A stretch of 7,736 bases of DNA from Planctomycetaceae bacterium UBA2972 (GTDB lineage: Bacteria > Planctomycetota > Planctomycetia > Pirellulales > Pirellulaceae): the NCBI GenBank assembly GCA_002348315.1, contig DEAW01000028.1:1-7736 (forward strand), written 5' to 3'. A program made the translations under genes and the position numbers. Below, piece after piece: positions 1 to 6,787 of this stretch. Positions within the stretch are counted from its first letter, which is position 1. The number at the start of each line of letters is the position of its first letter. Below the pieces are notes generated by a model. The model was not told the DNA's origin. It did no database searches and saw nothing but the letters and a program-made list of their open reading frames with translations.

Positions 1-1
1 T

Positions 2-463
2 GGTGGAAACTTTGGTGCTGGCCCCGGTACCGGCCCATCGGCCGGAGCCGGAAATCCCTTTGGCAATGGCGGTAGCAACGGCGGTGGAATTCCTAACGCG
101 GATCTGCCAACCATTCGAAGAGCCATTGGAACCAACGACTTTGAAAAAGTATCGGTGGCGAATATGCAATTATTGAAATTGATGACGGCCACATTGAAAA
201 AAATCCACGATCCGGCTTCAGCGATTGCTCAGATGGATACACTGAAACAACTTGAGTCAGTATTTCAGTTGTCGACCAACACTATGAAAAAAATGAAGAA
301 GCCAACTCAGGCTGAGAAGACTCAGCTTGCTAGAAAGTTTGGACTTGCCGGACGTGACGTGTTGACTAAATATAACAAAGAAGTTGATCGAGTAACTAAG
401 ATCAAGGGCCTCTCGCAAGACGTGGTACTGCAAATAAAGAAGATCATGCAGTTATCCAATTAA
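2..463 (+). CDS. 3' part of a gene: Gly-rich linker plus helical C-terminal domain, function unknown (5' truncated by window)
   Basis: The frame is open from the first complete codon at position 2 to the TAA at 461-463, giving 153 residues with no start needed inside the window. A GTG at 155 could serve as a start. However, the upstream codons form a coherent low-complexity run rich in Gly, Asn, Ala and Pro (about residues 1-32), so the true start is most likely off the left edge. After the linker, from about residue 36, comes a charged, Lys-rich and probably all-helical domain containing HDPASA, MKKMKKP and a C-terminal VLQIKKIMQL. From memory, helical modules with a short xDxASA element recur in planctomycete hypothetical proteins, but I cannot assign a named family. 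No catalytic motif, CXXCH or membrane segment is visible in this part. An intrinsic terminator follows 48 bases after the stop, so the transcript probably ends here. That it is coding is fairly sure; its function is unknown. Confidence 0.72.
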   Translation, partial: GGNFGAGPGTGPSAGAGNPFGNGGSNGGGIPNADLPTIRRAIGTNDFEKVSVANMQLLKLMTATLKKIHDPASAIAQMDTLKQLESVFQLSTNTMKKMKKPTQAEKTQLARKFGLAGRDVLTKYNKEVDRVTKIKGLSQDVVLQIKKIMQLSN

Positions 464-510
464 TCGTCCGGGTTTCATTCACAAACGAGCCAACGAAAAA
501 AATATTAACG

Positions 511-545
511 GCCTGTTGTCGTTCATTGATGACAGGCTGTTTTTG
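511..545 (+). terminator. Rho-independent terminator after the partial gene
   Basis: The arms GCCTGTTGTC (511-520) and GATGACAGGC (528-537) pair over 10 positions, eight Watson-Crick and two G-T wobbles, around a 7-base loop. A TGTTTTTG tract follows at 538-545. The hairpin begins 48 bases after the stop at 463 and is oriented to end that transcript, separating it from the sulfatase gene. Confidence 0.8.
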
Positions 546-698
546 TGTAAGAGCGGGATGGTGAAGAAGCACTCGGCTAGTGATTTGGCGTCTGAAACAG
601 AAACACTACGTGTTGGAGGATCCGTTTGTGGATTCCAAAACGTTGTTGGGACAACATTCGTTGACAAAACAAACGGCAACTTTCAGGCGGTCGTCCGC

Positions 699-726
699 TT
701 TAGATTTCTTTTGAATGGAGTAAAAT
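699..726 (+). promoter_or_regulatory. Candidate sigma-70-like promoter for the sulfatase gene
   Basis: TTTAGA (699-704, four of six matches to the -35 consensus), a 16-base spacer and TAAAAT (721-726, five of six matches to the -10 consensus) lie between the upstream terminator and the sulfatase start. They would give a leader of about 50 bases that includes the ribosome binding site. This is a motif match by eye only; planctomycete promoters are often poor matches, so it is tentative. Confidence 0.3.
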
Positions 727-769
727 GGCGTAACAAAGTAAACCATTACGATTGGCTCAATCATTTCTA

Positions 770-775
770 AAGGTG
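770..775 (+). promoter_or_regulatory. Ribosome binding site that selects the sulfatase start
   Basis: AAGGTG lies nine bases before the ATG at 785. The in-frame TTG at 752 has nothing similar upstream. Starting at 785 also places a basic n-region directly before the hydrophobic signal core, so this site decides the start. Confidence 0.5.
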
Positions 776-784
776 CTCCAGCCT

Positions 785-2290
785 ATGTGGAAGCAAAAGA
801 CGTCTCTTTCTGTAATCCTGCTCCTCTTTGGATTCGGTATCACACAGGGGCTCGCTGCGGCAGAAAAGCCGAATATCGTTTTTATCATGGCCGACGATAT
901 GGGGATTGGCGATCTTGGGTGCTACAACCCGGAGAGTAAGATTCCAACTCCGAATATGGACGCGGTTGCCAAAGCGGGAATGCGATTTCATGATGCACAT
1001 ACTCCCTCGGCTGTTTGCACGCCAACCCGCTATGGAGTGCTCACCGGAAGGTATGCCTGGCGCACACGACTCAAGAGTGGAGTTTGTTGGGGCTATAGTA
1101 AAAGCCTGATCCTGCCCGGACGTGAAACCGTCGCAAGTATCCTTAAAGCACAGGGGTACAACACTGCCTGTATCGGTAAATGGCATCTTGGATTCCAAAC
1201 AGCGGATCTGACAGCAAAGGATTTCCCGGCGGCCAATACGATTCTGCCGGAAGATCATCCGCATGCGGTGGACTACTTTAAGCCACTGAGCCCGGGGCCT
1301 AACGACTTCGGGTTTGACTACTTCTACGGGATTCCCGCTTCATTGGATATGGATCCCTATGTGTTTGTGGAGAATGATCGGCCAATTGCCTTACCAACCT
1401 CTACCGTGGAGAGGTCCCAACATCGTCGTAACAACGGAGGAGGATTCTGGCGGGGTGGTAAGGTAAGTCCTGAGTTCAAGCATATTGACGTTTTACCCAA
1501 TGCCGCTAATAAAGCCGTGCAATGGCTCTCTGCTCAGACAGATGATAAACCGTTCTTTCTGTATTTCCCATTGAGTGCACCTCACACTCCCTGGCTACCG
1601 ACCGAAGCTCACCGGGGAAAGGCCATGGCCGGATACTATGGTGATTTTGTAAATCAATGTGATGCCGTCGTGGGACAGGTAATGGACGCCTTAGAAAAAA
1701 TTGGGCAGGTGGAAAACACACTACTCATCGTTACAAGTGATAATGGCTCCCATTGGGTGCCTGGCGATATTCCCAAATACAGTCACCGAGCCAATTTGCA
1801 CTATCGAGGGCAGAAAGCCGATATCTGGGAAGGTGGTCACCGTGTTCCGTTTGTGGCTCGCTGGCCAAAAACGATTCAGGCTGGAACAGAGTCCAATCAG
1901 ACAATTTGTCTCACGGATCTTTTGATGACTGCCGCAGAATTGTCTGGAGCGAATGTTGCAGACTCAGCAGGGGAAGACAGCTTCAGCATCGTGAGGTCGT
2001 TAAGAGGGGATGCTGATTCTCAGGTTCGCCCATCGATTGTCCATCACTCGTTAAATGGCACGTTTGCCGTTCGAGTTGGCGACTGGAAACTCATCGAGGC
2101 CAATCTTGGTTCCGGAGGATTCTCTGCTCCGCGTGTGGTTAAACCGACTGCAGATTCACCTGCCGGTCAGTTATACAATTTAAAAAACGATCCCGGGGAA
2201 ACGGACAATCTCTGGGAGAAACATCCTGAAGTTGTAGCCCGATTGTTGGCCGAGCTAAATAAAACCCGTGATGCCGGGCGGTCACGTTAA
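785..2290 (+). CDS. Secreted sulfatase, formylglycine-dependent (S1/arylsulfatase type)
   Basis: The 501-residue product should hydrolyse a sulfate ester outside the cytoplasm. Residues 1-26 form a Sec signal peptide: basic WKQK, a hydrophobic core, then GLAAA before EKPN. The sulfatase domain fills the rest, a normal family length. Visible motifs are the metal-binding pair D37-D38 in MADDMG, the modification signature CTPTR at 78-82 with C78 (codon 1016-1018) as the predicted formylglycine, LTGR at 86-89, GKWHLG at 131-136 (K132, H134), APHTPW around H267, SDNG with metal ligands D319 and N320, and K343 before EGGHRVPF. The C-terminal part has GQLYNLKNDPGETDNLW, the usual end of this family. 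All expected catalytic positions are present. As a Cys-type enzyme it needs formylglycine-generating activity, which is not encoded in the window. Substrate and SulfAtlas subfamily cannot be told by eye; a polysaccharide or glycosaminoglycan sulfate is likely from the family. The gene is alone on its strand and converges with the DUF1501 gene, two bases apart. Confidence 0.95.
   Translation: MWKQKTSLSVILLLFGFGITQGLAAAEKPNIVFIMADDMGIGDLGCYNPESKIPTPNMDAVAKAGMRFHDAHTPSAVCTPTRYGVLTGRYAWRTRLKSGVCWGYSKSLILPGRETVASILKAQGYNTACIGKWHLGFQTADLTAKDFPAANTILPEDHPHAVDYFKPLSPGPNDFGFDYFYGIPASLDMDPYVFVENDRPIALPTSTVERSQHRRNNGGGFWRGGKVSPEFKHIDVLPNAANKAVQWLSAQTDDKPFFLYFPLSAPHTPWLPTEAHRGKAMAGYYGDFVNQCDAVVGQVMDALEKIGQVENTLLIVTSDNGSHWVPGDIPKYSHRANLHYRGQKADIWEGGHRVPFVARWPKTIQAGTESNQTICLTDLLMTAAELSGANVADSAGEDSFSIVRSLRGDADSQVRPSIVHHSLNGTFAVRVGDWKLIEANLGSGGFSAPRVVKPTADSPAGQLYNLKNDPGETDNLWEKHPEVVARLLAELNKTRDAGRSR
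2257..2279 (-). terminator. Candidate terminator for the minus-strand operon, inside the sulfatase coding end
   Basis: Read on the minus strand after the DUF1501 stop, the sequence forms GCCCG, loop GCATCA, CGGGT, then TTTATTT. The stem is four G-C pairs plus one G-T wobble, and the T-rich tract (TTTTATTT) lies opposite 2257-2264. It begins 13 bases past the stop codon at 2293-2295. The stem is short, so this is a moderate call, but hairpin and T-tract are in the correct order and orientation. It would have to coexist with the codons of the sulfatase C-terminus. Confidence 0.45.
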
Positions 2291-2293
2291 CGT
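2284..2293. repeat. Perfect 10-base palindrome across the convergent stop codons
   Basis: ACGTTAACGT reads the same on both strands. It contains the sulfatase TAA and the last base of the DUF1501 stop codon. It is too short to be a terminator on its own and may be chance. Confidence 0.3.
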
Positions 2294-3687
2294 CAGCTGT
2301 TGAACACTTCCGGAATGACTGCTCCGTCATTGAACAGTGGCGTTTCGTCTCGTCCCAGATGGTTGTAGGACAACCGGGCCGGGTCTACTCCGAGTGCTGC
2401 CAGAATGGTGGCGTGGTAATCGAATGGAGAGACCGGGCGTTCGGTGACAACGTACCCCAGATCATCGGTTTGCCCTATAATCCGGCCTCCCTGAACACCA
2501 CCACCTGCCAACCAGATTGAATAGCCATTGGGGGAATGATCACGGCCATTGGCTTTCCCTTCCATCGTTGGCGTTCGTCCAAACTCTCCCGCCCAGACTA
2601 GAAGTGTGGAATCCAGTAGGCCTCGCTGTTTGAGATCGGTTAGCAGTCCGGCGATCGGTTTGTCTGTCCGGGACGCCTGACGAGTGTGGTTGCTTTTGAT
2701 GTTACCATGAGCATCCCAGCCACCGACTCGGATCTGCACAAATCGGACACCACGTTCTACCATCCGTCGTCCCAATAGGCAGGCAACGGCAGTATCGTGT
2801 GTATTTTCTTCGGCAATGCCATAAAGCGTCTTAGTAGCAGCCGATTCAGTTGTTTCCCAATTGAATAACTCGGGAGCAGCCACCTGCATTCTGCCGGTCA
2901 TTTCATAGGACTTGATTCGAGCCTGTAGTGCATCCTCATTTAGCTTGGCTGTTCGGTGCTGTTCATTCAAAAACTCCAGCAACTGCAATTGCTGTTCTCG
3001 TCGTTGCTTGATCGTCCCTTTAGGTAACTGTGTATGCTGAATACCCGTTTTAGGATTGATCACAATTCCCTGGAATTTAGCAGGGAGGAAACCTGTGGAC
3101 CATCCTGCGCGTTGAGGGTACTGCATCCCATCGCTGTGGACATTCATTGCCATGAATGACGGTAGATTCTCATTGCCACTGCCCAGAGCAAACGTTGACC
3201 AAGCGCCAATACTGGGACGTTCGCCATTGGAAACGCCGGTTAAACAAACGCATTCACCGGGGCCGTGGACAGGATTACGATGCTGAACGCTTCGGATGAC
3301 ACATAATTCATCAACATGCCGGGCTGTATGAGGCAGTAAAGCAGAGACTGGTGTTCCGGATTCGCCATGCTGCTTGAACTCCCAGTGGGACGGCATGACA
3401 TTTTTGAGGCCGGATCGCTTAATCGGTGGGATGTTGCGAGCAATGGATTCCGGTACATCCTGTCCCGCATATTTCTTTAATGCAGGCTTGGGATCAAATG
3501 TATCGACTTGACTAGGCCCACCGGACATGTAGAGGAAGATTACATTGCGTGCGACGGATTCTTGGTCATTCGTCGTTGCCAGTTTCTGCCCACTTAATAT
3601 CGAGGCGACCGCCATCGACGAGAGACCGATGCCGCTATTTCGAAAAAATTGTCTGCGTGGATATTTAGTTGACATGAATAAACTCAT
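2293..3687 (-). CDS. DUF1501 family protein, Tat-exported
   Basis: The 464-residue product matches DUF1501 (PF07394), which is related to the alkaline phosphatase/sulfatase fold; its reaction is not established. The N-terminus has a twin-arginine signal, YPRRQFFRNSG, with R11-R12 followed by a weakly hydrophobic stretch rich in Ser, Ala and Gly, so the folded protein should be exported by Tat. Family motifs in order are MSGGPSQVDTFDPKP (54-68), HGPGE (141-145), GGWDAHGN (322-329), WAGEFGRTP (365-373), GRDHSPNGYS (381-390) and LGRDETPLF (444-452). The domain is full length. The formylglycine signature of true sulfatases is absent. Two starts are possible: ATG at 3687 or ATG at 3675 (460 residues, MSTKYPRRQFF). 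Neither has a clear ribosome binding site, and both overlap the upstream gene, by 23 or 11 bases, which suggests translational coupling. It follows the PSCyt1/DUF1549/DUF1553 gene in one operon, the standard planctomycete pairing. Confidence 0.93.
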   Translation of the reverse strand: MSLFMSTKYPRRQFFRNSGIGLSSMAVASILSGQKLATTNDQESVARNVIFLYMSGGPSQVDTFDPKPALKKYAGQDVPESIARNIPPIKRSGLKNVMPSHWEFKQHGESGTPVSALLPHTARHVDELCVIRSVQHRNPVHGPGECVCLTGVSNGERPSIGAWSTFALGSGNENLPSFMAMNVHSDGMQYPQRAGWSTGFLPAKFQGIVINPKTGIQHTQLPKGTIKQRREQQLQLLEFLNEQHRTAKLNEDALQARIKSYEMTGRMQVAAPELFNWETTESAATKTLYGIAEENTHDTAVACLLGRRMVERGVRFVQIRVGGWDAHGNIKSNHTRQASRTDKPIAGLLTDLKQRGLLDSTLLVWAGEFGRTPTMEGKANGRDHSPNGYSIWLAGGGVQGGRIIGQTDDLGYVVTERPVSPFDYHATILAALGVDPARLSYNHLGRDETPLFNDGAVIPEVFNS

Positions 3688-6640
3688 TGCTGTTTATCAG
3701 AACCAAACATAAGTCTTGGAGTGTGGCTTTTTCTAAGAATCGTGCGATAACGGGTTGTTCCTCTAAACTTATTCTACGAGCAAGGATACGCATAAAGGCG
3801 ACTTCCATCTGAATTTCCAGATCAGCGAATTCCTGTTGTATCTGTCGCGCCGTATGAGCTGCTTGCTGGTTGGTGAAGTCACTATTAAGTAAATAGAGAG
3901 ACTGGATCGGAGAAACAGCCTGACTGCGGTAAACGCAACTGTGGTTCGCATCCGGAACATCAAATATCTCGTTTACGTAACTAGGGGTATTGCGGCGATG
4001 CTCTAAATAAACGCTGCGGCGTGTGGATGCGTCCGTAATGTTTTGTGAGGGCCCTCCGTGTGTTAGGTCTAATTGTCCACTCGTGCTTAGGATGCTGTCC
4101 CGAATCATTTCAGATTTCATACGGTGAGGCTTCCAGGCCCACCACGCATGATTGTCCGGATCAAGTTTATATGAACTGGGGGTTTGTATTGCTGTTTGGC
4201 GGTAGGCGTGCGAATTGAGAATTAACAGATGGATATGTTGAGTATTCCAGTTATTGGAGATCAGTTCATATGCCAGATAGTCGAGTAGATCCTGATTCGC
4301 CGGAGGTGTCCCCTGTGTTCCAAAGTCTCCCGCTGACCGGACCAGCCCTTCACCAAAGTGACCCTGCCAAATGCGATTGACCCAGACACGCGCTGTGAGC
4401 GGATTGAAACGTGAAGTGATCCACTCTGCTAATGCGGTACGAGGTTTTTGTCCAATCGGCGTCTGAAAAAACAGAGAAGGAATCCCCGGAGAGACCTGTG
4501 GACCGCGGGATTTTACGTCGCCACGAATGAGGAGATAAGTCGGCCGTTGATAAAGAGCTGACCGTTCACGTTCAAGAGGCCAACGCATTAAGTGAGGCGC
4601 AACTGGCAAACTCAGGTAATCGGTTTGCGTTGAATACCAGCCCCAGGTTTTAGGTAAGGCTCGGATTTCCTTTTCAAGTTGACTGAATCTCGCCTTGTCC
4701 GCTCCATTTAATCGTCGGCTGACTGTTTCCGGTGCGACGTAAATCGGTTCCGGGTTTCCATTCGCTTTGAGCTCCCGATAAACACGCTGGTGAGTTCTGT
4801 CGTAGATGTTCCAATACTCAGTAATCAGAGCTGGCCCCTGGTCCCGAGCCTCGGCTAACACGACACTGCCCGGTTGGCCTTCTGCAAAGAATGCCTGGAA
4901 TCGGTAGTAATCCCGAATGGATATGGGATCGAATTTGTGGGTGTGACACTGGGCACATTCCATGGTCAGTCCAAGCAGTGCGGTCGCGGTAGTATTGGTG
5001 ACATCATTGAGGATGTCATTGCGTTGAATCTGTTTGTCCAGATCGTTCCCGCTGTATCGTGCCGCGGATAGAAATCCTGTGGCAATAATGTGCTCGTCCT
5101 CAGTACTCAATTCATCGCCCGCCAGCTGTTCCTTGACAAACTGATCATACGGTTTGTTAGATGAGAAGCTGTCGATTACATAGTCTCGATACCTCCATGC
5201 GTCGGGGCGGAATCGATTATGTTGATGGCCATTGGATTCGGCCCAGCGTGCGATGTCTAACCAATATCGCGCCCAGTGTTCACCGTACTGTTGCGAATTA
5301 AGTAATCGTACAATTTCTTTGTCGAGCCATGCCTGGTGCTTTTCGGTCGGTAGATGATGGAGTTGTTGCAGTATTTCGGGTGTGGGTGGTAGGCCGGTAA
5401 TGGTGAGATGGATACGACGTAATAAGGTTGTACCGTCCGCCAGAGGATTGGGAATAATGTCAAGAGTCTTTTGCTGCCGAGCCAGAAAGGCATCGACGAC
5501 TGTTCTTTGACTGGAGACCGGTTTGCCACCTGGGATTTGTTTTGGGACTTCCGGCTGTTGAATAGGTTGAAACGCCCAATGGTCGGACGTGAGGGTCGGA
5601 GTGGGGAACAATTCCTCGTTCCAACGCATTCCTTCGTCGATCCATGTACTGATAGTGGTAATTTCCTGCGTACTCAGCCGCTCCCCTTTGGGGGGCATTC
5701 GTGAGTCGTCCGTCGCCTGAATGCGGTGGATAAGGTGGCTCGTCCCGGAAGAAAATGGTGTCGTTTGATTGAGAACCTGATCCGCGACATCCAGGCGAAA
5801 GCCCGTTTCGTTTTTTCCCTGATGACACTTAAAACAGTGACGTTGAAGGATCGGGACGACATCATCTTCAAACGAGACAGTTACAACGGGCTTTGGTAGC
5901 GGCGGTGGTGCCTGCGGAGTGACTGGCGGGACAATGCCGAACAATTCTTCCCAGGAGCTCGCAAGCTTGAGATTCCCTACGGTGATGCGATCTTCAGTTT
6001 CTGTTTTGCCACCGGTGGAAAAGCCAAGCCAGCGAATGCTGGAAACTCTGGCATTTTCGATCTTTAATTTGGCATTGGGTTTGTCTCGTGCGATCAATGC
6101 AGGATCTACCCAAAGTTCAAGTTGATCATATGGCTGTTCGGGCCCCGGATTCGATTTGGATACTTTGGCGACCAATTGTGTTTCACGGTCCCCCTTAAGC
6201 TCAGGGCCAAATTCCTGACGGTTAGAGCTGAAACGGATCATAAATCGATTTTTGGAATTCTTATCAACGTGGATCCCAATATTCGGGTTTTGATTAGAGT
6301 GCGCCGAAGAGACATTTCCTTCGGTGTCATCAAGCCACAGAATGAAAAATTCGCCGGAGCCGTTGTCTGCCGTATCAATATGTTTAGCAGGATACATTAA
6401 CGTATAGCTGACATAGAACGATTCCTGAGCGATGGCCGGGGTGATCGCGGAGCGAATTGGAGTTTCGCGTGTGAGATTGCCCTTAATGACGAATAGAGCC
6501 TGAACACTGTCGGAGGCTTGTTTCCAATTCCCAAGTTGGAAGGAACCGGGCGGCTGAGCCTCGAGGGTTCTCGATATTGACAATATGATCATGCCAATAG
6601 CAAGCATCAGGCTCAGTCTGGTTGCGTGTTTGTCAAACAT
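3665..6640 (-). CDS. Exported PSCyt1-DUF1549-DUF1553 protein with N-terminal beta-sandwich-like domain
   Basis: The 991-residue product appears complete. Residues 1-28 look like a Sec signal peptide (hydrophobic LMLAIGMIILSI, then LEAQ). Residues about 30-232 form a domain with alternating beta-strand patterns ending in DRITVGNLKLASSWEELFG, which resembles concanavalin/LamG-type jelly rolls by eye; this is tentative. A proline-rich linker (237-252) leads to PSCyt1 (PF07635, about 254-345) with heme motif CFKCH at 269-273 (bases 5822-5836) and a possible axial Met at 315 in SRMPPKGE. DUF1549 (PF07583) spans about 380-590 and holds a second CXXCH, CAQCH at 562-566 (bases 4943-4957), followed by HKFDP. 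DUF1553 (PF07587) runs from about 732 to the end and finishes in NSNEFIHV, the usual C-terminus. From the family, it is an extracytoplasmic c-type cytochrome of unknown reaction. The ATG at 6640 is the only reasonable start, since an in-frame TAG lies 12 bases upstream, and it lacks a clear ribosome binding site. The DUF1501 gene overlaps its 3' end. Confidence 0.94.
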   Translation of the reverse strand: MFDKHATRLSLMLAIGMIILSISRTLEAQPPGSFQLGNWKQASDSVQALFVIKGNLTRETPIRSAITPAIAQESFYVSYTLMYPAKHIDTADNGSGEFFILWLDDTEGNVSSAHSNQNPNIGIHVDKNSKNRFMIRFSSNRQEFGPELKGDRETQLVAKVSKSNPGPEQPYDQLELWVDPALIARDKPNAKLKIENARVSSIRWLGFSTGGKTETEDRITVGNLKLASSWEELFGIVPPVTPQAPPPLPKPVVTVSFEDDVVPILQRHCFKCHQGKNETGFRLDVADQVLNQTTPFSSGTSHLIHRIQATDDSRMPPKGERLSTQEITTISTWIDEGMRWNEELFPTPTLTSDHWAFQPIQQPEVPKQIPGGKPVSSQRTVVDAFLARQQKTLDIIPNPLADGTTLLRRIHLTITGLPPTPEILQQLHHLPTEKHQAWLDKEIVRLLNSQQYGEHWARYWLDIARWAESNGHQHNRFRPDAWRYRDYVIDSFSSNKPYDQFVKEQLAGDELSTEDEHIIATGFLSAARYSGNDLDKQIQRNDILNDVTNTTATALLGLTMECAQCHTHKFDPISIRDYYRFQAFFAEGQPGSVVLAEARDQGPALITEYWNIYDRTHQRVYRELKANGNPEPIYVAPETVSRRLNGADKARFSQLEKEIRALPKTWGWYSTQTDYLSLPVAPHLMRWPLERERSALYQRPTYLLIRGDVKSRGPQVSPGIPSLFFQTPIGQKPRTALAEWITSRFNPLTARVWVNRIWQGHFGEGLVRSAGDFGTQGTPPANQDLLDYLAYELISNNWNTQHIHLLILNSHAYRQTAIQTPSSYKLDPDNHAWWAWKPHRMKSEMIRDSILSTSGQLDLTHGGPSQNITDASTRRSVYLEHRRNTPSYVNEIFDVPDANHSCVYRSQAVSPIQSLYLLNSDFTNQQAAHTARQIQQEFADLEIQMEVAFMRILARRISLEEQPVIARFLEKATLQDLCLVLINSNEFIHVN

Positions 6641-6787
6641 GATTTCATTCTAATTGCTGGAATTTCTTTTTTGAATCTAACGGGTGGGTATCTTTGTTCT
6701 GTTTCGATCGGAGTTTACATTGGAAAGGGAATGTGAAGAAAGCGTTTACTAAAGAATTTCGAGCACCATAGAACCAGTTGGAACAGT
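6641..6787. other. Divergent intergenic region (147 bases)
   Basis: This gap separates the minus-strand cytochrome operon from the plus-strand deaminase-like gene, so both should have promoters here. The minus-strand candidate is at 6675-6647. On the plus strand I found only weak matches (TTTACT at 6745-6750 with TAGAAC at 6769-6774), which I do not call. GGAA at 6780-6783, four bases before the ATG at 6788, is a poor ribosome binding site. No strong inverted repeat marks an operator. Confidence 0.5.
6647..6675 (-). promoter_or_regulatory. Candidate promoter for the cytochrome/DUF1501 operon, possibly giving a leaderless mRNA
   Basis: On the minus strand, TTCAAA (6675-6670, four of six -35 matches), a 17-base spacer and TAGAAT (6652-6647, five of six -10 matches) precede the ATG at 6640 by only six bases. 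Transcription would then start at or next to the A of the start codon, which would fit the lack of a ribosome binding site. Motif match only. Confidence 0.35.

Larger units (their letters stand above)
464..784. other. Intergenic region between the partial gene and the sulfatase gene (321 bases)
   Basis: The region holds the terminator at 511-545, a weak promoter candidate at 699-726 and the ribosome binding site at 770-775. A perfect TTGACA lies at 661-666, but no convincing -10 box sits 16-18 bases downstream. A small inverted repeat, GTTGT-TGGG-ACAAC, lies at 642-655; it could be an operator half or chance. Short open frames cross the region, but none has a ribosome binding site or recognisable protein, and one would begin inside the terminator stem. 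I see no RNA gene or riboswitch here. Confidence 0.6.

Noticed and set aside
661..666. Perfect TTGACA as a -35 box
   Set aside because: The bases 16-18 downstream (CAGGCG region) do not resemble a -10 box.
516..770. An 84-codon plus-strand open frame between the partial gene and the sulfatase
   Set aside because: It would begin with TTG inside the terminator stem, has no ribosome binding site and no recognisable protein pattern, and overlaps the sulfatase leader.
752..784. TTG at 752 as the sulfatase start, adding 11 residues
   Set aside because: There is no ribosome binding site upstream, while the ATG at 785 has AAGGTG nine bases before it and gives a better signal peptide.
767..1264. A 165-codon antisense open frame within the sulfatase gene
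   Set aside because: It runs opposite a clear sulfatase with conserved motifs and its translation shows no domain; it is a shadow of the real gene.
2297..2337. Stem-loop just after the sulfatase (AATGAC/GTCATT with outer CTGTT/AACAG) as its terminator
   Set aside because: The pairing is real but no T-tract follows on the plus strand, and the bases encode the conserved DUF1501 C-terminus.
5460..5828. A 122-codon minus-strand open frame in another frame of the cytochrome gene
   Set aside because: It lies within the conserved PSCyt1 and DUF1549 coding region, has low-complexity composition and no motif.
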